The notes under the pieces: model-generated
The model's database searches: none
What the model saw: the letters and a program-made list of their open reading frames with translations, nothing else
What the model was told of the DNA's origin: nothing
Shown here: positions 15,691 to 25,173 of the stretch, one piece after another
Numbering within the stretch: the stretch's first letter is position 1
Layout: each line of letters starts with the position of its first letter
Assembly: GCF_018128245.1 (NCBI RefSeq)
Contig: NZ_CP072378.1
Location: forward strand, 1,116,001-1,180,000
Direction: 5' to 3'
From: Leptotrichia sp. oral taxon 221
Lineage (GTDB): Bacteria; Fusobacteriota; Fusobacteriia; Fusobacteriales; Leptotrichiaceae
DNA length: 64,000 bases
Program-made: the position numbers and the translations under genes

Positions 15691-17208
15691 TTATCTTCCA
15701 AAAATTTCTTTCATTCCTCCAGAAATTCCTTCAATAATATGTGTAGCATTAACAACATACTGCTCTTTCAATAATTTATCTCCAATAAATCCATGCAAAT
15801 AAGCACCTATCAAGGCAGAATGTAACAAATCATACTTTTGACCAGCAAATGAAGCTATAATTCCTGTTAAACAGTCTCCCATGCCACCGTTTGCCATATG
15901 CGAGTTTCCAGTACTATTTACAAATAGTTGTTCTCCATCAGTTACAATCGTATTTTTCCCCTTTAAAAGCAATACAATTTTATATTTTTTCGCAAAATCA
16001 ACTGCTTTTTGAAATCTATTTTCCAAAATTTCATTTGACGAAAAACCTGTTAATCTTGAAAATTCAATTATGTGTGGCGTTAAAATACTTCTATTCTGTA
16101 TTTTTTCAAACAATTCTTGATTTTCTGACAATAAATTCAACGCATCTGCATCCAAAACAAGACGAATTTTATTACCTTTTTTATTTTTCTCAATACTAAT
16201 TAATTTTTTTAAAATCTCAAGTGATTTTTGTTTTTTTCCAATTCCAGGTCCAATCGCAATAACATCACTATTTAAGATTTCATTTTCTAATTTTTCAAAA
16301 CTTTCTTCTATATTTTCAAAATTTATCGGAAAACTCATAGCTTCTGGAACAAACACATTCAACGAAAAATTATTCTTATCTGTAATCAAAGTCGTTAATC
16401 CTGTTCCACTTCTCACACAAGATTTTGTCACAAGATTCCCAGCTCCATAAAATCCACTACTTCCAGCATAAATCAACACTTTCCCAAAATCACCCTTATG
16501 AGAATTTTCATCTCTTTCAACATGAAAAGATTTAATCATTTCTCCAGTCAAATAATACTCATTCACAAGCTGAATAATATTCCCTTCATTCAAGCCAATA
16601 TTTTCAACAATTACTTCACCTAAATATTTTTTCGCTACAGGATTCAAAAATCCCTTTTTGTAAGTCACAAAAGAAATAGTAACGTCTGCATTTACCGAAA
16701 TCCCCATAATATCCCCAGTATCTCCATTAATTCCCGACGGAATATCAATCGAATAAACTTTTTTCTTTTTACAATTTTCATTTATTTTCAAAATCACATC
16801 TTTGTAAACGCCTCTTATCTCAGAATTCAACCCTGTTCCAAAAATTCCTTCAATAACAACATCACATTCTACGAATAATTTTTCAAGCTCCTCCAAATTA
16901 TAGAAAATCTCAATTCCAGAATTTTTACAAATTTCATAATTTACAAAACAATCATTACTCATGTTCTCATCACTTATACAAAAAATCTTTACTTTCTTCC
17001 CTTTTGAAAATAATTGTCGTGCAATCGCATAACCGTCGCCACCATTATTCCCTTTTCCACAAATAATAAGAAAATTGTCCTCGTTTTCATCAATATGTTT
17101 TACAAAAGAAATCGCTGCATTTTCCATAAGCACTATACTCGGTATTTTCAACTCATTAATCGCAAAACTATCAATCTTTTTTGTAGTTTCATTTCCACCT
17201 AATAACAC
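15691..17208 (-). CDS. nnr: Bifunctional NAD(P)H-hydrate epimerase / ADP-dependent dehydratase
   Basis: This enzyme repairs hydrated NADH and NADPH. The N-terminal half (residues ~1-205) is the YjeF_N epimerase with IICGKGNNGGDGYAIARQL. The C-terminal half is the ribokinase-like dehydratase with GPGIGKK, LDADALNLL, LTPHIIEFSRL and NSHMANGGMGDCLTGIIASF. Its 505 residues are normal for the fused form. The start is a GTG with AAGGCG 8 nt upstream. It stands alone, ending 290 bp from sir2. It should be soluble and constitutive. Confidence 0.93.
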   Translation of the reverse strand: MLLGGNETTKKIDSFAINELKIPSIVLMENAAISFVKHIDENEDNFLIICGKGNNGGDGYAIARQLFSKGKKVKIFCISDENMSNDCFVNYEICKNSGIEIFYNLEELEKLFVECDVVIEGIFGTGLNSEIRGVYKDVILKINENCKKKKVYSIDIPSGINGDTGDIMGISVNADVTISFVTYKKGFLNPVAKKYLGEVIVENIGLNEGNIIQLVNEYYLTGEMIKSFHVERDENSHKGDFGKVLIYAGSSGFYGAGNLVTKSCVRSGTGLTTLITDKNNFSLNVFVPEAMSFPINFENIEESFEKLENEILNSDVIAIGPGIGKKQKSLEILKKLISIEKNKKGNKIRLVLDADALNLLSENQELFEKIQNRSILTPHIIEFSRLTGFSSNEILENRFQKAVDFAKKYKIVLLLKGKNTIVTDGEQLFVNSTGNSHMANGGMGDCLTGIIASFAGQKYDLLHSALIGAYLHGFIGDKLLKEQYVVNATHIIEGISGGMKEIFGR

Positions 17209-17287
17209 TTTTATCGCCTTCTCTCGCTATTTTTTTATTTTATAATATTTATACCTTTTTTAAAAGATATCAAAATTTTCATAATAA

Positions 17288-17369
17288 AAAAAACTATTTT
17301 AAAGAATATAACTACCTACCAATATTCATTGCTTAGTTTCCCAATATTCTTACTAAAATAGTTTTTTCC
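17288..17369 (-). terminator. Terminator with long stem downstream of secreted protein gene
   Basis: AAAAAACTATTTTAAAGAATAT pairs imperfectly with ATATTCTTACTAAAATAGTTTTTT. It lies after the gene ending at 17451 and upstream of the nnr start, so the likely use is termination on minus; the U-runs make it bidirectional in form. Confidence 0.6.
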
Positions 17370-17450
17370 TAATTTTAATAAATTCCTATTTTCTTGCTTT
17401 ATGCAAATTACATTTAAAAGTCAAATTACTAAATTTTTTGATAACTTTTG

Positions 17451-17984
17451 TTAAAAAATAACCTCGTCAATATATTCAACATTTGGTAATCTATCAAACA
17501 ATCCTATTTGACTAAATAATTCTTTACCTGTCGTACTTCCATAAAATTTTGAAGTTTTTGTTTTTACATCATAAACATATTTTCCAATTATAAAAAAATT
17601 ATTTTCTTCTGGCATTAAACCATAAAATCTAATAACTTCTTTATCAGGTAAAGGCACTGTTCCCAAATTACTCGTATCTAATTTTGAGAAAAAAGTTTTG
17701 TATTCTTCCAATTTTTTATAAAATCTGTTTTTAAATTCTTCATTTGTTGTTTGATCTGTCAATTTCAATCCAACTCCTAAAGTTAAATCATAGCTATCAT
17801 TTTCTATTAAATAATAAGCCATTTTCATATCTTCAGAATCACAAAAAATGTCATTTGTTTTCTTTTCAGATTTTACTTTATTTATCATTCTATTTAATAA
17901 TAAATCGGGACCATTTATAAAATTACAATCACAAAATCCTTGTAATGCCACTAAAAATAACGATGACAATACTAATTTTTTCAT
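17451..17984 (-). CDS. Secreted protein of unknown function
   Basis: 177 residues with a signal peptide (MKKLVLSSLFLVALQGFCDC). The sequence before the first Cys (LQGFC) fits a lipobox poorly, so type I export to the periplasm is preferred, but a lipoprotein cannot be excluded. The mature part has a helical region around residues 80-110 and C-terminal strands including ENNFFIIGKYVYDVKTKTSK. No family is recognised. AAGGGAG precedes the ATG. It is divergent from the aconitase operon. Confidence 0.65.
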   Translation of the reverse strand: MKKLVLSSLFLVALQGFCDCNFINGPDLLLNRMINKVKSEKKTNDIFCDSEDMKMAYYLIENDSYDLTLGVGLKLTDQTTNEEFKNRFYKKLEEYKTFFSKLDTSNLGTVPLPDKEVIRFYGLMPEENNFFIIGKYVYDVKTKTSKFYGSTTGKELFSQIGLFDRLPNVEYIDEVIF

Positions 17985-18208
17985 ACATTACTCCCTTCTT
18001 TTTTAAAATAACATTTGTTTTTTAATTATAGCACATTTTTTAATCTAATTCAATGGACTAGAAAATCATAATTTCACAATTTTTTATTAATTTTCTTAAA
18101 TTTCGTGTGAATTAATCAAGAAAAATCTTCTTAAAATCCATATATATATGTAAATTTCAAGTATTTGCGAAATAAATATAAAAGCAAATAAAATATATAA
18201 TATATTTA

Positions 18209-18238
18209 TTGACTTATTCAATGATTTGGTATTATAAT
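18209..18238 (+). promoter_or_regulatory. Promoter of the acn-icd-cit operon
   Basis: TTGACT and TATAAT are separated by 18 nt, about 44 nt before the aconitase ATG. This is a good sigma-70-type match. No clear operator is seen beside it. Confidence 0.65.
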
Positions 18239-18281
18239 ATATTCATACAAAAATAAAATTGAGTTCAGGAGGACAAAAAAA

Positions 18282-20234
18282 ATGGGTATGAGTTTAACGT
18301 ACAAGATTTTGAAAAAAAATCTTCTAAAAGGAGAATTAAAAGCAGGTAACGAAATCGCCGTAAGAGTTAATCAAACACTTACACAAGATTCCACGGGAAC
18401 GATGGCGTATTTACAACTAAATGCAATGAATGTTGACAAAGTAGCAACGGAAATTTCTGTGGCTTATGTCGATCACAATATGTTACAATCAAGTTTTGAA
18501 AATGCAGATGATCATGAATTTATTAAAACATCAGCTGAAAAGCATAATATTGTTTTTTCAAAACCTGGAAATGGGATTTGTCATAGATTGCATTTGGAAA
18601 GATTTGGTAAACCAGGAAAAATATTGATTGGTTCAGACAGCCACACACCTACTGGTGGAGGTCTTGGAATGCTTGCAATTGGAGCAGGTGGACTTGATGT
18701 TGCAATTGGTATGGCAAGAGGACTTTATTATTTAAAAGTTCCAAAAGTTTATAACATCGAGCTTAGAGGGAAATTACAACCTTGGGTATCAGCTAAGGAT
18801 ATAATTTTGTATGTTTTAAAAGAATTGACAGTAAAAGGTGGAGTTGGATTTGTAATGGAATATACTGGAGAAGGTATAAAATCACTATCTGTTGAGGATA
18901 GAGCCACTATTACAAATATGGGAGCTGAATTAGGAGCTACAACTTCAATTTTCCCAAGTGATGAAAATACAAAGACTTTCTTGGAAAAACAATCACGTGG
19001 AGAAGATTTTGTAGAATTATTGCCTGATGAAGATGCAGTTTATGATGAAAAATTAGTTGTTAATTTGGATGAATTAGTGCCACTTGCAGCTTTTCCTCAT
19101 AGTCCTGATAATGTGCATGAAATTCCAAAAGACAAAAAATTGAAAGTTGATCAAATTGCAATTGGTTCATGTACAAATTCATCTTATTCAGATTTTATGA
19201 AACTTGCAGCAATTTTAGATGGGAAAAAAGTTCACCCAGATGTGAGTCTTGTTTTATCGCCAGGTTCAAGTAATATTATGAAAATGATTTCAGAAAATGG
19301 AGCATTGGCTAAATTTATAGCAGCTGGTGCGAGATTACTAGAAGCTGCATGTGGACCTTGTATCGGAATGGGACAAGCACCAAAAACAGATGGAATCTCA
19401 CTTAGAACATTTAACAGAAACTTCAAGGGAAGATGTGGAACAATGAGTGCTGGAGTTTACTTAGTTAGTACAGAAACAGCTGCTGCATCAGCAATTACAG
19501 GATATTTAACAGATCCAAGAGAATTGGGAGCAGAAATTATTATTGATGAGCCAGAAAAATTTGAAGTTTCAGATAATTATTTCATTTTCCCAAATCCTAA
19601 TGAAGATGAAGCGAAAAAAGAAAGAGAAGCTGTAAAAATTGTTATGGGGCCTAATATTAAGCCATTCCCAATTGGAGAAGAATTAAAAGACAGCTTTACT
19701 AAAAAAGTTATTTTAAAAACAGGAGATAATATTACAACAGATGATATTTGTCCATCGAATGCTGCATTATTGCCATTCCGTTCAAATATTCCTAAATTAT
19801 CTGAGCACTGTTTTGAAACAATTATTCCAGATTTCAAAGAAAGAGCTGAAAAAAATGATGGTGGAATTGTTGTCGGTGGAGAAAATTATGGACAAGGTTC
19901 TAGCCGTGAACATGCTGCGTTATTACCACTTTATCTTGGTATAAAAGCTGTTATTGCAAAATCATTTGCAAGAATTCACAAAGCAAACTTGATTAACAGT
20001 GGAATTATACCATTAGAATTTGAAAATGTAGAAGATTACAACAATATAGATGAATATGACGAATTACAATTATCAGATATTCCAAATTCATTGATAAATG
20101 GAAGATTTATTGTTAAAAATCTTACTAAAAATATCGAATTTCCTGCTAAATTCAATGGTTCAGAAAGAGAACTTAAAATCTTAAAATTTGGTGGATATTT
20201 GAAATTCGCTACAAGTGATGAATTTTTGAGTTAA
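18282..20234 (+). CDS. acnA: Aconitate hydratase
   Basis: Converts citrate to isocitrate with a 4Fe-4S cluster. Cluster and active-site motifs are present: GSDSHTPTGGGLGMLAIGAG, IGSCTNSSYSD, ACGPCIGMGQAP with the two close Cys, and the swivel-domain QGSSREHAALLP. At 650 residues it is the shorter monomeric aconitase type. A strong AGGAGG site lies 9 nt before the ATG. It is the first gene of a three-gene plus-strand operon with isocitrate dehydrogenase and citrate synthase, which together form the oxidative branch to 2-oxoglutarate, most likely to supply glutamate rather than to run a full cycle. Confidence 0.93.
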   Translation: MGMSLTYKILKKNLLKGELKAGNEIAVRVNQTLTQDSTGTMAYLQLNAMNVDKVATEISVAYVDHNMLQSSFENADDHEFIKTSAEKHNIVFSKPGNGICHRLHLERFGKPGKILIGSDSHTPTGGGLGMLAIGAGGLDVAIGMARGLYYLKVPKVYNIELRGKLQPWVSAKDIILYVLKELTVKGGVGFVMEYTGEGIKSLSVEDRATITNMGAELGATTSIFPSDENTKTFLEKQSRGEDFVELLPDEDAVYDEKLVVNLDELVPLAAFPHSPDNVHEIPKDKKLKVDQIAIGSCTNSSYSDFMKLAAILDGKKVHPDVSLVLSPGSSNIMKMISENGALAKFIAAGARLLEAACGPCIGMGQAPKTDGISLRTFNRNFKGRCGTMSAGVYLVSTETAAASAITGYLTDPRELGAEIIIDEPEKFEVSDNYFIFPNPNEDEAKKEREAVKIVMGPNIKPFPIGEELKDSFTKKVILKTGDNITTDDICPSNAALLPFRSNIPKLSEHCFETIIPDFKERAEKNDGGIVVGGENYGQGSSREHAALLPLYLGIKAVIAKSFARIHKANLINSGIIPLEFENVEDYNNIDEYDELQLSDIPNSLINGRFIVKNLTKNIEFPAKFNGSERELKILKFGGYLKFATSDEFLS

Positions 20235-20340
20235 AACGTGAATAGCAGTAGTTCTAATTTGATTTTGAGTTAAAGAATTTCGAATAAATTAGCTCTTTAT
20301 TTAAACTAGAATTACTGTAATTTATATAAAAAATAATTTA
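20235..20340 (+). other. Intergenic hairpin between acn and icd
   Basis: CAGTAGTTCTAATTT...GAGTTAAAGA pairs imperfectly with TCTTTATTTAAACTAGAATTACTG. The structure lies within the operon and could stabilise or process the transcript, or attenuate it. There is no strong U-run after it, so it is not called a terminator. Confidence 0.4.
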
Positions 20341-20358
20341 GAAAGAGTGGAAGATAAT

Positions 20359-21360
20359 ATGAAAAAAATTACATTAATACCTGGAGATGGAATTGGATAT
20401 GAAATCTCTGAAAGTTTAGTAAAAATCTTTGATGCAGCGAAAGTTCCTGTGGAATTTGAAACTGAAAATGCTGGATCGGATGTTTATGAAAAAACTGGAG
20501 AACTTATACCAGAAAGTCTTTATGAAAGCGTTGAAAGAAACAAAATTGCAATAAAGGGGCCTATTACTACACCAATTGGAAAAGGTTTTAGAAGTATAAA
20601 TGTGTATCTTAGAAAAAAATATGATTTATATACAAATTTTAGACCTTCTAGAAATTTGCCTGGAATTGAAACTCGATATGATAATATTGATTTGGCTATT
20701 TTCCGTGAAAATACTGAAGGAATCTATATTGGTGAAGAAAAATATGAAAATGAAGAAAAAACTAGTGCAATTGCTGTGAAAAGAATTACGAGAAAAGGAA
20801 GCGAAAGAATTATTAAAAGTGCTTTTGAATATGCAAAGAATAATGGAATTTCGAAAGTTACAGTTGTTCATAAAGCAAATATTTTAAAATTCACTGATGG
20901 AATGTTTTTGGATATTGCAAGAGAAATTTCAAAAGAATATGAAAATATTGAGCTAGAAGAACTTATTATTGACAATATGTGTATGCAACTTGTTACAAAT
21001 CCTGAAAGATTCAAAGTAATTGTTACAATGAATTTATATGGAGATATTTTATCTGATTTAGTAGCTGGACTTGTTGGAGGACTTGGAGTTGCACCTGGGG
21101 CTAATATTGGAGATGATATCGCTATTTTTGAGGCAGTACATGGATCAGCACCAGACATTGCAGGACAAAATAAAGCAAATCCGCTTGCATTGCTACTTTC
21201 TTCAATCGAAATGTTAAAATATTTAAAACTTAATGATTTTGCTAAAAATATTGAAAAAGCTATTTTAAAAACATTAACTGACGGTTGTAAAACAGCAGAT
21301 TTAGGTGGAAATGCTACAACTACTGAATTTACAGATAAAATTATTGAAAATCTGAAATAA
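20359..21360 (+). CDS. icd: NAD-dependent isocitrate dehydrogenase
   Basis: A 333-residue member of the isocitrate/isopropylmalate dehydrogenase family. It has ITLIPGDGIGYEI at the N-terminus, the substrate loop with FRPSRNLPG, the catalytic Tyr region FRENTEGIYIGEE, and the metal/nucleotide region YGDILSDLVAGLVGGLGVAP followed by EAVHGSAPDIAGQNKANPL. Isopropylmalate dehydrogenase is less likely because the gene sits between aconitase and citrate synthase. The ATG at 20359 is preferred to a GTG 12 nt upstream. The product oxidatively decarboxylates isocitrate to 2-oxoglutarate. Confidence 0.88.
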   Translation: MKKITLIPGDGIGYEISESLVKIFDAAKVPVEFETENAGSDVYEKTGELIPESLYESVERNKIAIKGPITTPIGKGFRSINVYLRKKYDLYTNFRPSRNLPGIETRYDNIDLAIFRENTEGIYIGEEKYENEEKTSAIAVKRITRKGSERIIKSAFEYAKNNGISKVTVVHKANILKFTDGMFLDIAREISKEYENIELEELIIDNMCMQLVTNPERFKVIVTMNLYGDILSDLVAGLVGGLGVAPGANIGDDIAIFEAVHGSAPDIAGQNKANPLALLLSSIEMLKYLKLNDFAKNIEKAILKTLTDGCKTADLGGNATTTEFTDKIIENLK

Positions 21361-21374
21361 GGAGTTGGTAAAAC

Positions 21375-22706
21375 ATGAAAACTGATTTTATTAATGAGCT
21401 GGGAGTTATGTTTACCGAGAATAATTCTATTTCAGACGATATTTATAATAAATTAAATGTAAAAAGAGGTCTTAGGAATAAAAATGGGACAGGAGTTCTT
21501 GTTGGATTAACAAAAATTGGTTCTGTTTTAGGATACTCAATCGATAAGGACGGAAAAAAAATTCCAGCAGACGGAAAACTTTATTATCGTGGTATTTCTA
21601 TTGAAAAACTTGTATCTCTATTTAAAAAGGAAAAAACTTTTTGCTTTGAAAAAACAATATTTTTATTGCTTTTTGGTAAAGTTCCTTCTAATTTTGAATT
21701 AAAAATGTTTATCAGTACTTTGAAAGAATATCAGCATTTGCCAGATGAATTTATCGAAGATTTCATATTGAGAAAACCGAGTACAGATATAATGAATCAA
21801 CTTCAACGTTCTGTCTTGTGTCTTTATACTTTAGACGAAAATCCAGATGATGTTAGTCTTTCAAACTTGATTGATCAATCTTTAAACTTGATTGCAAAAT
21901 TTCCTAGCCTTCTTGTTTATTGTTATCAAGCGTGTAATTACAAGCATTTTAATAAGAGTTTGATTATTCATAATCCAGTGGAAGAATATAGCATTGCACA
22001 AAATGTTCTTCACATGCTTAGAAGCGACAATCAATTTACAGAATTAGAAGCTGAGGTTTTAGACTTGATTTTAGTTATCCATGCAGAACACGGAGGAGGA
22101 AACAACTCAACTTTTACTTCTCATGTTGTTTCTTCAACTAGAACTGATACATATTCGTCAATTTCTGCCTCGATTGGAGCCTTGAAAGGACCTATGCACG
22201 GTGGAGCAAATTCGATGGTTACAAAAATGGTGGAAGACATTAAGAAAAATACTAATCCATATGATGAAGTTAAATTAAAAGAATATTTGAAAAAAATATT
22301 TAATAAAGAGGTATTTGATAAAAAAGGTAGAATTTATGGTATGGGACATGCTGTCTACACAATTTCGGATCCTCGTGCTGTATTATTAAAGAAAAAGGCT
22401 TATGAATTAGCAAAAGAAAAAAATGCACTTGAAGAATTTGAGTTATTTTCAAATATTGAAAAACTTACAAAAGAAATTGGAAAAGAGACTAAAGGAAAAA
22501 ATTTCGAAATTTGTGCAAATGTTGATTTATATTCAGGATTTGTATATAAACTTTTAAATATTCCACAAAATATTTTTACCCCACTTTTTGCTCTTGCTAG
22601 AATTGCTAGTTGGAATGCGCATAGAATGGAACAAATTTTAGTTGATAAGAAATTAATCAGACCAGCTTATAAGGCAATCGATGAAGATGGGAATGTTTTA
22701 CTATAA
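21375..22706 (+). CDS. gltA: Citrate synthase
   Basis: Condenses acetyl-CoA with oxaloacetate. The family signatures are clear: LYYRGISIEKL near residue 66, HAEHGGGNNSTFTSHVVSST with a catalytic His, GALKGPMHGGANSMV with the second catalytic His, and GMGHAVYTISDPRA. The Asp of the C-terminal domain lies in ICANVDLYSGFVYKLL. Length (443) is typical. AAGGAG precedes the ATG, which lies 14 nt after the isocitrate dehydrogenase stop, so the two are co-transcribed. It completes the acn-icd-cit operon. Confidence 0.93.
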   Translation: MKTDFINELGVMFTENNSISDDIYNKLNVKRGLRNKNGTGVLVGLTKIGSVLGYSIDKDGKKIPADGKLYYRGISIEKLVSLFKKEKTFCFEKTIFLLLFGKVPSNFELKMFISTLKEYQHLPDEFIEDFILRKPSTDIMNQLQRSVLCLYTLDENPDDVSLSNLIDQSLNLIAKFPSLLVYCYQACNYKHFNKSLIIHNPVEEYSIAQNVLHMLRSDNQFTELEAEVLDLILVIHAEHGGGNNSTFTSHVVSSTRTDTYSSISASIGALKGPMHGGANSMVTKMVEDIKKNTNPYDEVKLKEYLKKIFNKEVFDKKGRIYGMGHAVYTISDPRAVLLKKKAYELAKEKNALEEFELFSNIEKLTKEIGKETKGKNFEICANVDLYSGFVYKLLNIPQNIFTPLFALARIASWNAHRMEQILVDKKLIRPAYKAIDEDGNVLL

Positions 22707-22750
22707 ATTATCTTTTTTAAAATGAAATATTTAGATTTTTTAATTTAAGC

Positions 22751-22838
22751 GAGTATAGAAATTTTGTGTAAATAAAATGGCGAAGTACTGAATTTACTAG
22801 TTTTATCTATTAGTTTACACAAAATTCTGGACACTCTC
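22751..22838. mobile_element. ~88-bp MITE-like element with IS-type inverted ends
   Basis: The ends GAGTATAGAAATTTTGTGTAAATA and (on minus) GAGAGTGTCCAGAATTTTGTGTAAA are imperfect inverted repeats that resemble terminal repeats of IS256-type elements; the family is inferred. There is no transposase. A close relative lies at 43361-43450 and isolated single ends occur at 42431-42481, 43951-44015 and 46462-46493. It sits downstream of citrate synthase. Confidence 0.6.
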
Positions 22839-22854
22839 AAATTTCTATAAATAT

Positions 22855-22907
22855 AAAAAATCATATAAAATATCCAAAATATAAAGTGATATCTTATATG
22901 ATTTTAA
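22855..22907. terminator. Bidirectional terminator between gltA and YdcF gene
   Basis: AAAATCATATAA and TTATATGATTTT form a 12-bp perfect stem around a 25-nt loop, with A-rich and T-rich flanks on the two sides. It lies between convergent genes and can serve both. Confidence 0.6.
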
Positions 22908-22993
22908 TTTATTTATTAATTACTTTTTTCTATTTGACTAAAACTATAAACTTTTAATTATTTTAGCTTTTCTAAATATTGAATAATTCACAA

Positions 22994-23626
22994 TTAATCC
23001 TGATTAATTCCAAATATCCAAAACTTCACATTTGAAAGAAATTCTCTAAGATACGCTTTTGGTGCAGCAATAATTGGTGTTTTTGCTGGCAATCCGTATA
23101 TTTCAAATCCTTCCTTTTCCAATCCTGTTGCACGTGCAATTTTTTTAGCTCGATACATATGATAATCATTAGTTACTATCAAAATCTTCTTTTTCTTAGA
23201 AATATCAAGCGATTTATCTTCTTTTATTTTTAACAAACTATATTTGAAATTTTGTACCGTATTTCGAGATTTATCTTCTACAATAATTCGTTTTTGATTT
23301 ATTCCATTTTTTATAAGTTCCTTTTCCATTGCTTTTGCCTCGGTAATCTTCTCTCCAGGACCTTTTCCACCAGTTACTACTACTTTTGTATCTTTATTCT
23401 CAAGTAAGTACTTCACTGCCACTATTATACGATTTTTCAACGAATTTGAAGGAACCTCTCCATAAAGTTTCCCACCAAGAACAATTACATAATCCATCTT
23501 TTTTCTTTGATTCCTCTCATTATAATCATTTAGATATTCTCTAATTATCAAAAATTCTGTTAACAAAAAGAACAGTAAAAAAACTCCCAAGAAAATTTTT
23601 ATTATTCTAATATTTTTTAACTTCAA
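22994..23626 (-). CDS. YdcF/SanA/ElyC family (DUF218) membrane-anchored protein
   Basis: A 210-residue protein with an N-terminal membrane segment (IFLGVFLLFFLLTEFLIIRE) and a DUF218 domain. It has YVIVLGGKLYGEVPSNSLKN, the strand KVVVTGGKGPGEKITEA with a conserved Glu, RIIVEDKSRNTVQNFKYS and ILIVTNDYHMYRAKKIA. Family members such as SanA and ElyC affect envelope integrity and lipid-carrier metabolism; their chemistry is not settled. The catalytic domain is probably extracytoplasmic. It is 30 nt downstream of ybaK and likely co-transcribed. Confidence 0.85.
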   Translation of the reverse strand: MKLKNIRIIKIFLGVFLLFFLLTEFLIIREYLNDYNERNQRKKMDYVIVLGGKLYGEVPSNSLKNRIIVAVKYLLENKDTKVVVTGGKGPGEKITEAKAMEKELIKNGINQKRIIVEDKSRNTVQNFKYSLLKIKEDKSLDISKKKKILIVTNDYHMYRAKKIARATGLEKEGFEIYGLPAKTPIIAAPKAYLREFLSNVKFWIFGINQD

Positions 23627-23656
23627 TTCGTAATTCCTCCAAAATCTTAATACTTT

Positions 23657-24163
23657 CTAAAAAATTCCTTCTGTTTCAGATAGTAAATCTGCAACTTTTC
23701 CATCTGTCACTTCAATCAGTTTCTGCGTGTCTGCTTCCATTTGAAGACCTCTTTTTCCTGCTGAAACTATTATTTTTTCAAATTTCAAAGCACTTTCATC
23801 AAAAAATGTATCATACTTTTTCTTCATACCAACTGGCGAACAACCACCACGTATATATCCTGTATTTTTCTCTAATTCTGAAAGTGGCAACAACTCAATG
23901 TTCTTTTCTCCACAAGCCTTTGCTACTTTTTTTAAATCTAAATGAGCAGCTCCTGGAATTACACACACATGAAGATTTTTCGTTTTCCCTTTCAAAACAA
24001 TAGTTTTAAATATACGATCTGCTAATTCAGGCAATTTCTCAGCAACTCCTAACCCTGAACTAGTACCTTCTGACCATTCATATGTATGAATTTCATATTC
24101 AATCTTTTGTTTATCTAGTATTCTTAATGCATTGGTTTTTATTTTTTTTTCTTTCATTCTCAT
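23657..24163 (-). CDS. ybaK: Cys-tRNA(Pro) deacylase YbaK/EbsC family
   Basis: YbaK hydrolyses Cys-tRNA(Pro) formed by error. The 168-residue protein shows the family pattern: KTNALRILDKQKIEYEIHTY at the N-terminus, the catalytic Lys region FKTIVLKG, VCVIPGAAHLDLKKVAKACG, then GYIRGGCSPVGMKKKYDTFF and IIVSAGKRGLQMEAD. The full set indicates an active enzyme. AAGGAG precedes the first ATG; a second Met two codons later is possible. Cytoplasmic. Confidence 0.92.
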   Translation of the reverse strand: MRMKEKKIKTNALRILDKQKIEYEIHTYEWSEGTSSGLGVAEKLPELADRIFKTIVLKGKTKNLHVCVIPGAAHLDLKKVAKACGEKNIELLPLSELEKNTGYIRGGCSPVGMKKKYDTFFDESALKFEKIIVSAGKRGLQMEADTQKLIEVTDGKVADLLSETEGIF

Positions 24164-24201
24164 CTCCTTAATATTTATAACGAGTGATAACGAATCTAAA
24201 A

Positions 24202-25050
24202 CTATTTTGTATTATCATTAAATGATTTTATCAAATCCTTAAAGAATTTTTTACCTTCTGAAATAGCTTGTTGACCAATATTACTTGATTCAATCGTATC
24301 TTTCACATCATTTACATCTTGTCCAACTTTTTTCAACCATTCCATTGTCTTAGCAACAGTTTCTTGTCTTTGACTATAAAGATTTTTACCTTCACTTAAT
24401 AATTTTTTACATTGTGCATCAAAATTGGCATCTCCAGTTGGTATACATTGAGTACCATTTAAGTTATCTGACGCTTCTTTAATACTTTGAAGAGCTTTTT
24501 CTCCTTTTTGTAATGCACTTTCTGTATTTTTAGATTCAATGTCTTTTGTCATTTCCTCAATCAAACTCTCACTCTTTTTATTATTTTCTGTAATCAATCT
24601 ATTGATTCTTTCTCTTTCTCTTTTTACATTTTTCGCAATCTTATCAGTTGTCAAAGTTTCATTTTGTACTGGCGTATTAGATTGGTCTGTATTTGTATCA
24701 ATACTCATTATACCATCTTTAGGCTGATTGCTTGTATCTACTTCAGGTTGAGACCCTACAACAACACCCGAATTTTTTCTTGAAAATTCCTTATTCTCAT
24801 TTCCATTATTAACAATAAGTCCAATACCACTAACCAATAAAAACACAATTCCAACATAAAACATTGCACTTATAAACTTATCATTTACAGTTCTTTCGTC
24901 CTTAATCTTACCAACAATTTCATTTTTTCCCAATTGAGTATTTTCTGTATACTCTTTAAATTTTTTATTTTCTTCTAATTTCTTTTTAGCCATTGGTATT
25001 CCAGATACAATCACAATAACTAAAGCAAATACTACAAATAATATTCCCAT
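24202..25050 (-). CDS. Uncharacterised two-membrane-segment protein
   Basis: 282 residues. One membrane segment at the very N-terminus (GILFVVFALVIVIVSGIPMA) is followed by a basic linker and a second segment near residues 59-80 (FISAMFYVGIVFLLVSGIGL). A Ser/Thr/Asn-rich stretch (100-135) leads to a mainly helical, possibly coiled-coil C-terminal domain containing two Cys (GTQCIPTGDANFDAQCKKLL). The soluble part is on the same side as the N-terminus. No family is recognised. AGGAGAG precedes the ATG. Confidence 0.6.
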   Translation of the reverse strand: MGILFVVFALVIVIVSGIPMAKKKLEENKKFKEYTENTQLGKNEIVGKIKDERTVNDKFISAMFYVGIVFLLVSGIGLIVNNGNENKEFSRKNSGVVVGSQPEVDTSNQPKDGIMSIDTNTDQSNTPVQNETLTTDKIAKNVKRERERINRLITENNKKSESLIEEMTKDIESKNTESALQKGEKALQSIKEASDNLNGTQCIPTGDANFDAQCKKLLSEGKNLYSQRQETVAKTMEWLKKVGQDVNDVKDTIESSNIGQQAISEGKKFFKDLIKSFNDNTK

Positions 25051-25173
25051 TTTCTCTCTCCTTTTTAGAGCTAAGCCCTTTTAATAATTGTTCTCCTCAA
25101 ACAAGCTAATTGTAGTCATAAAACCTTTTTTATTTTTTTGATTAAACTTTATTTTAAATTATACAACCATCTT

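Noticed and set aside
18060-18180. Possible tRNA or structured RNA upstream of acn
   Set aside because: Pure AT-rich sequence without a cloverleaf or GC stem; only promoter elements are supported.
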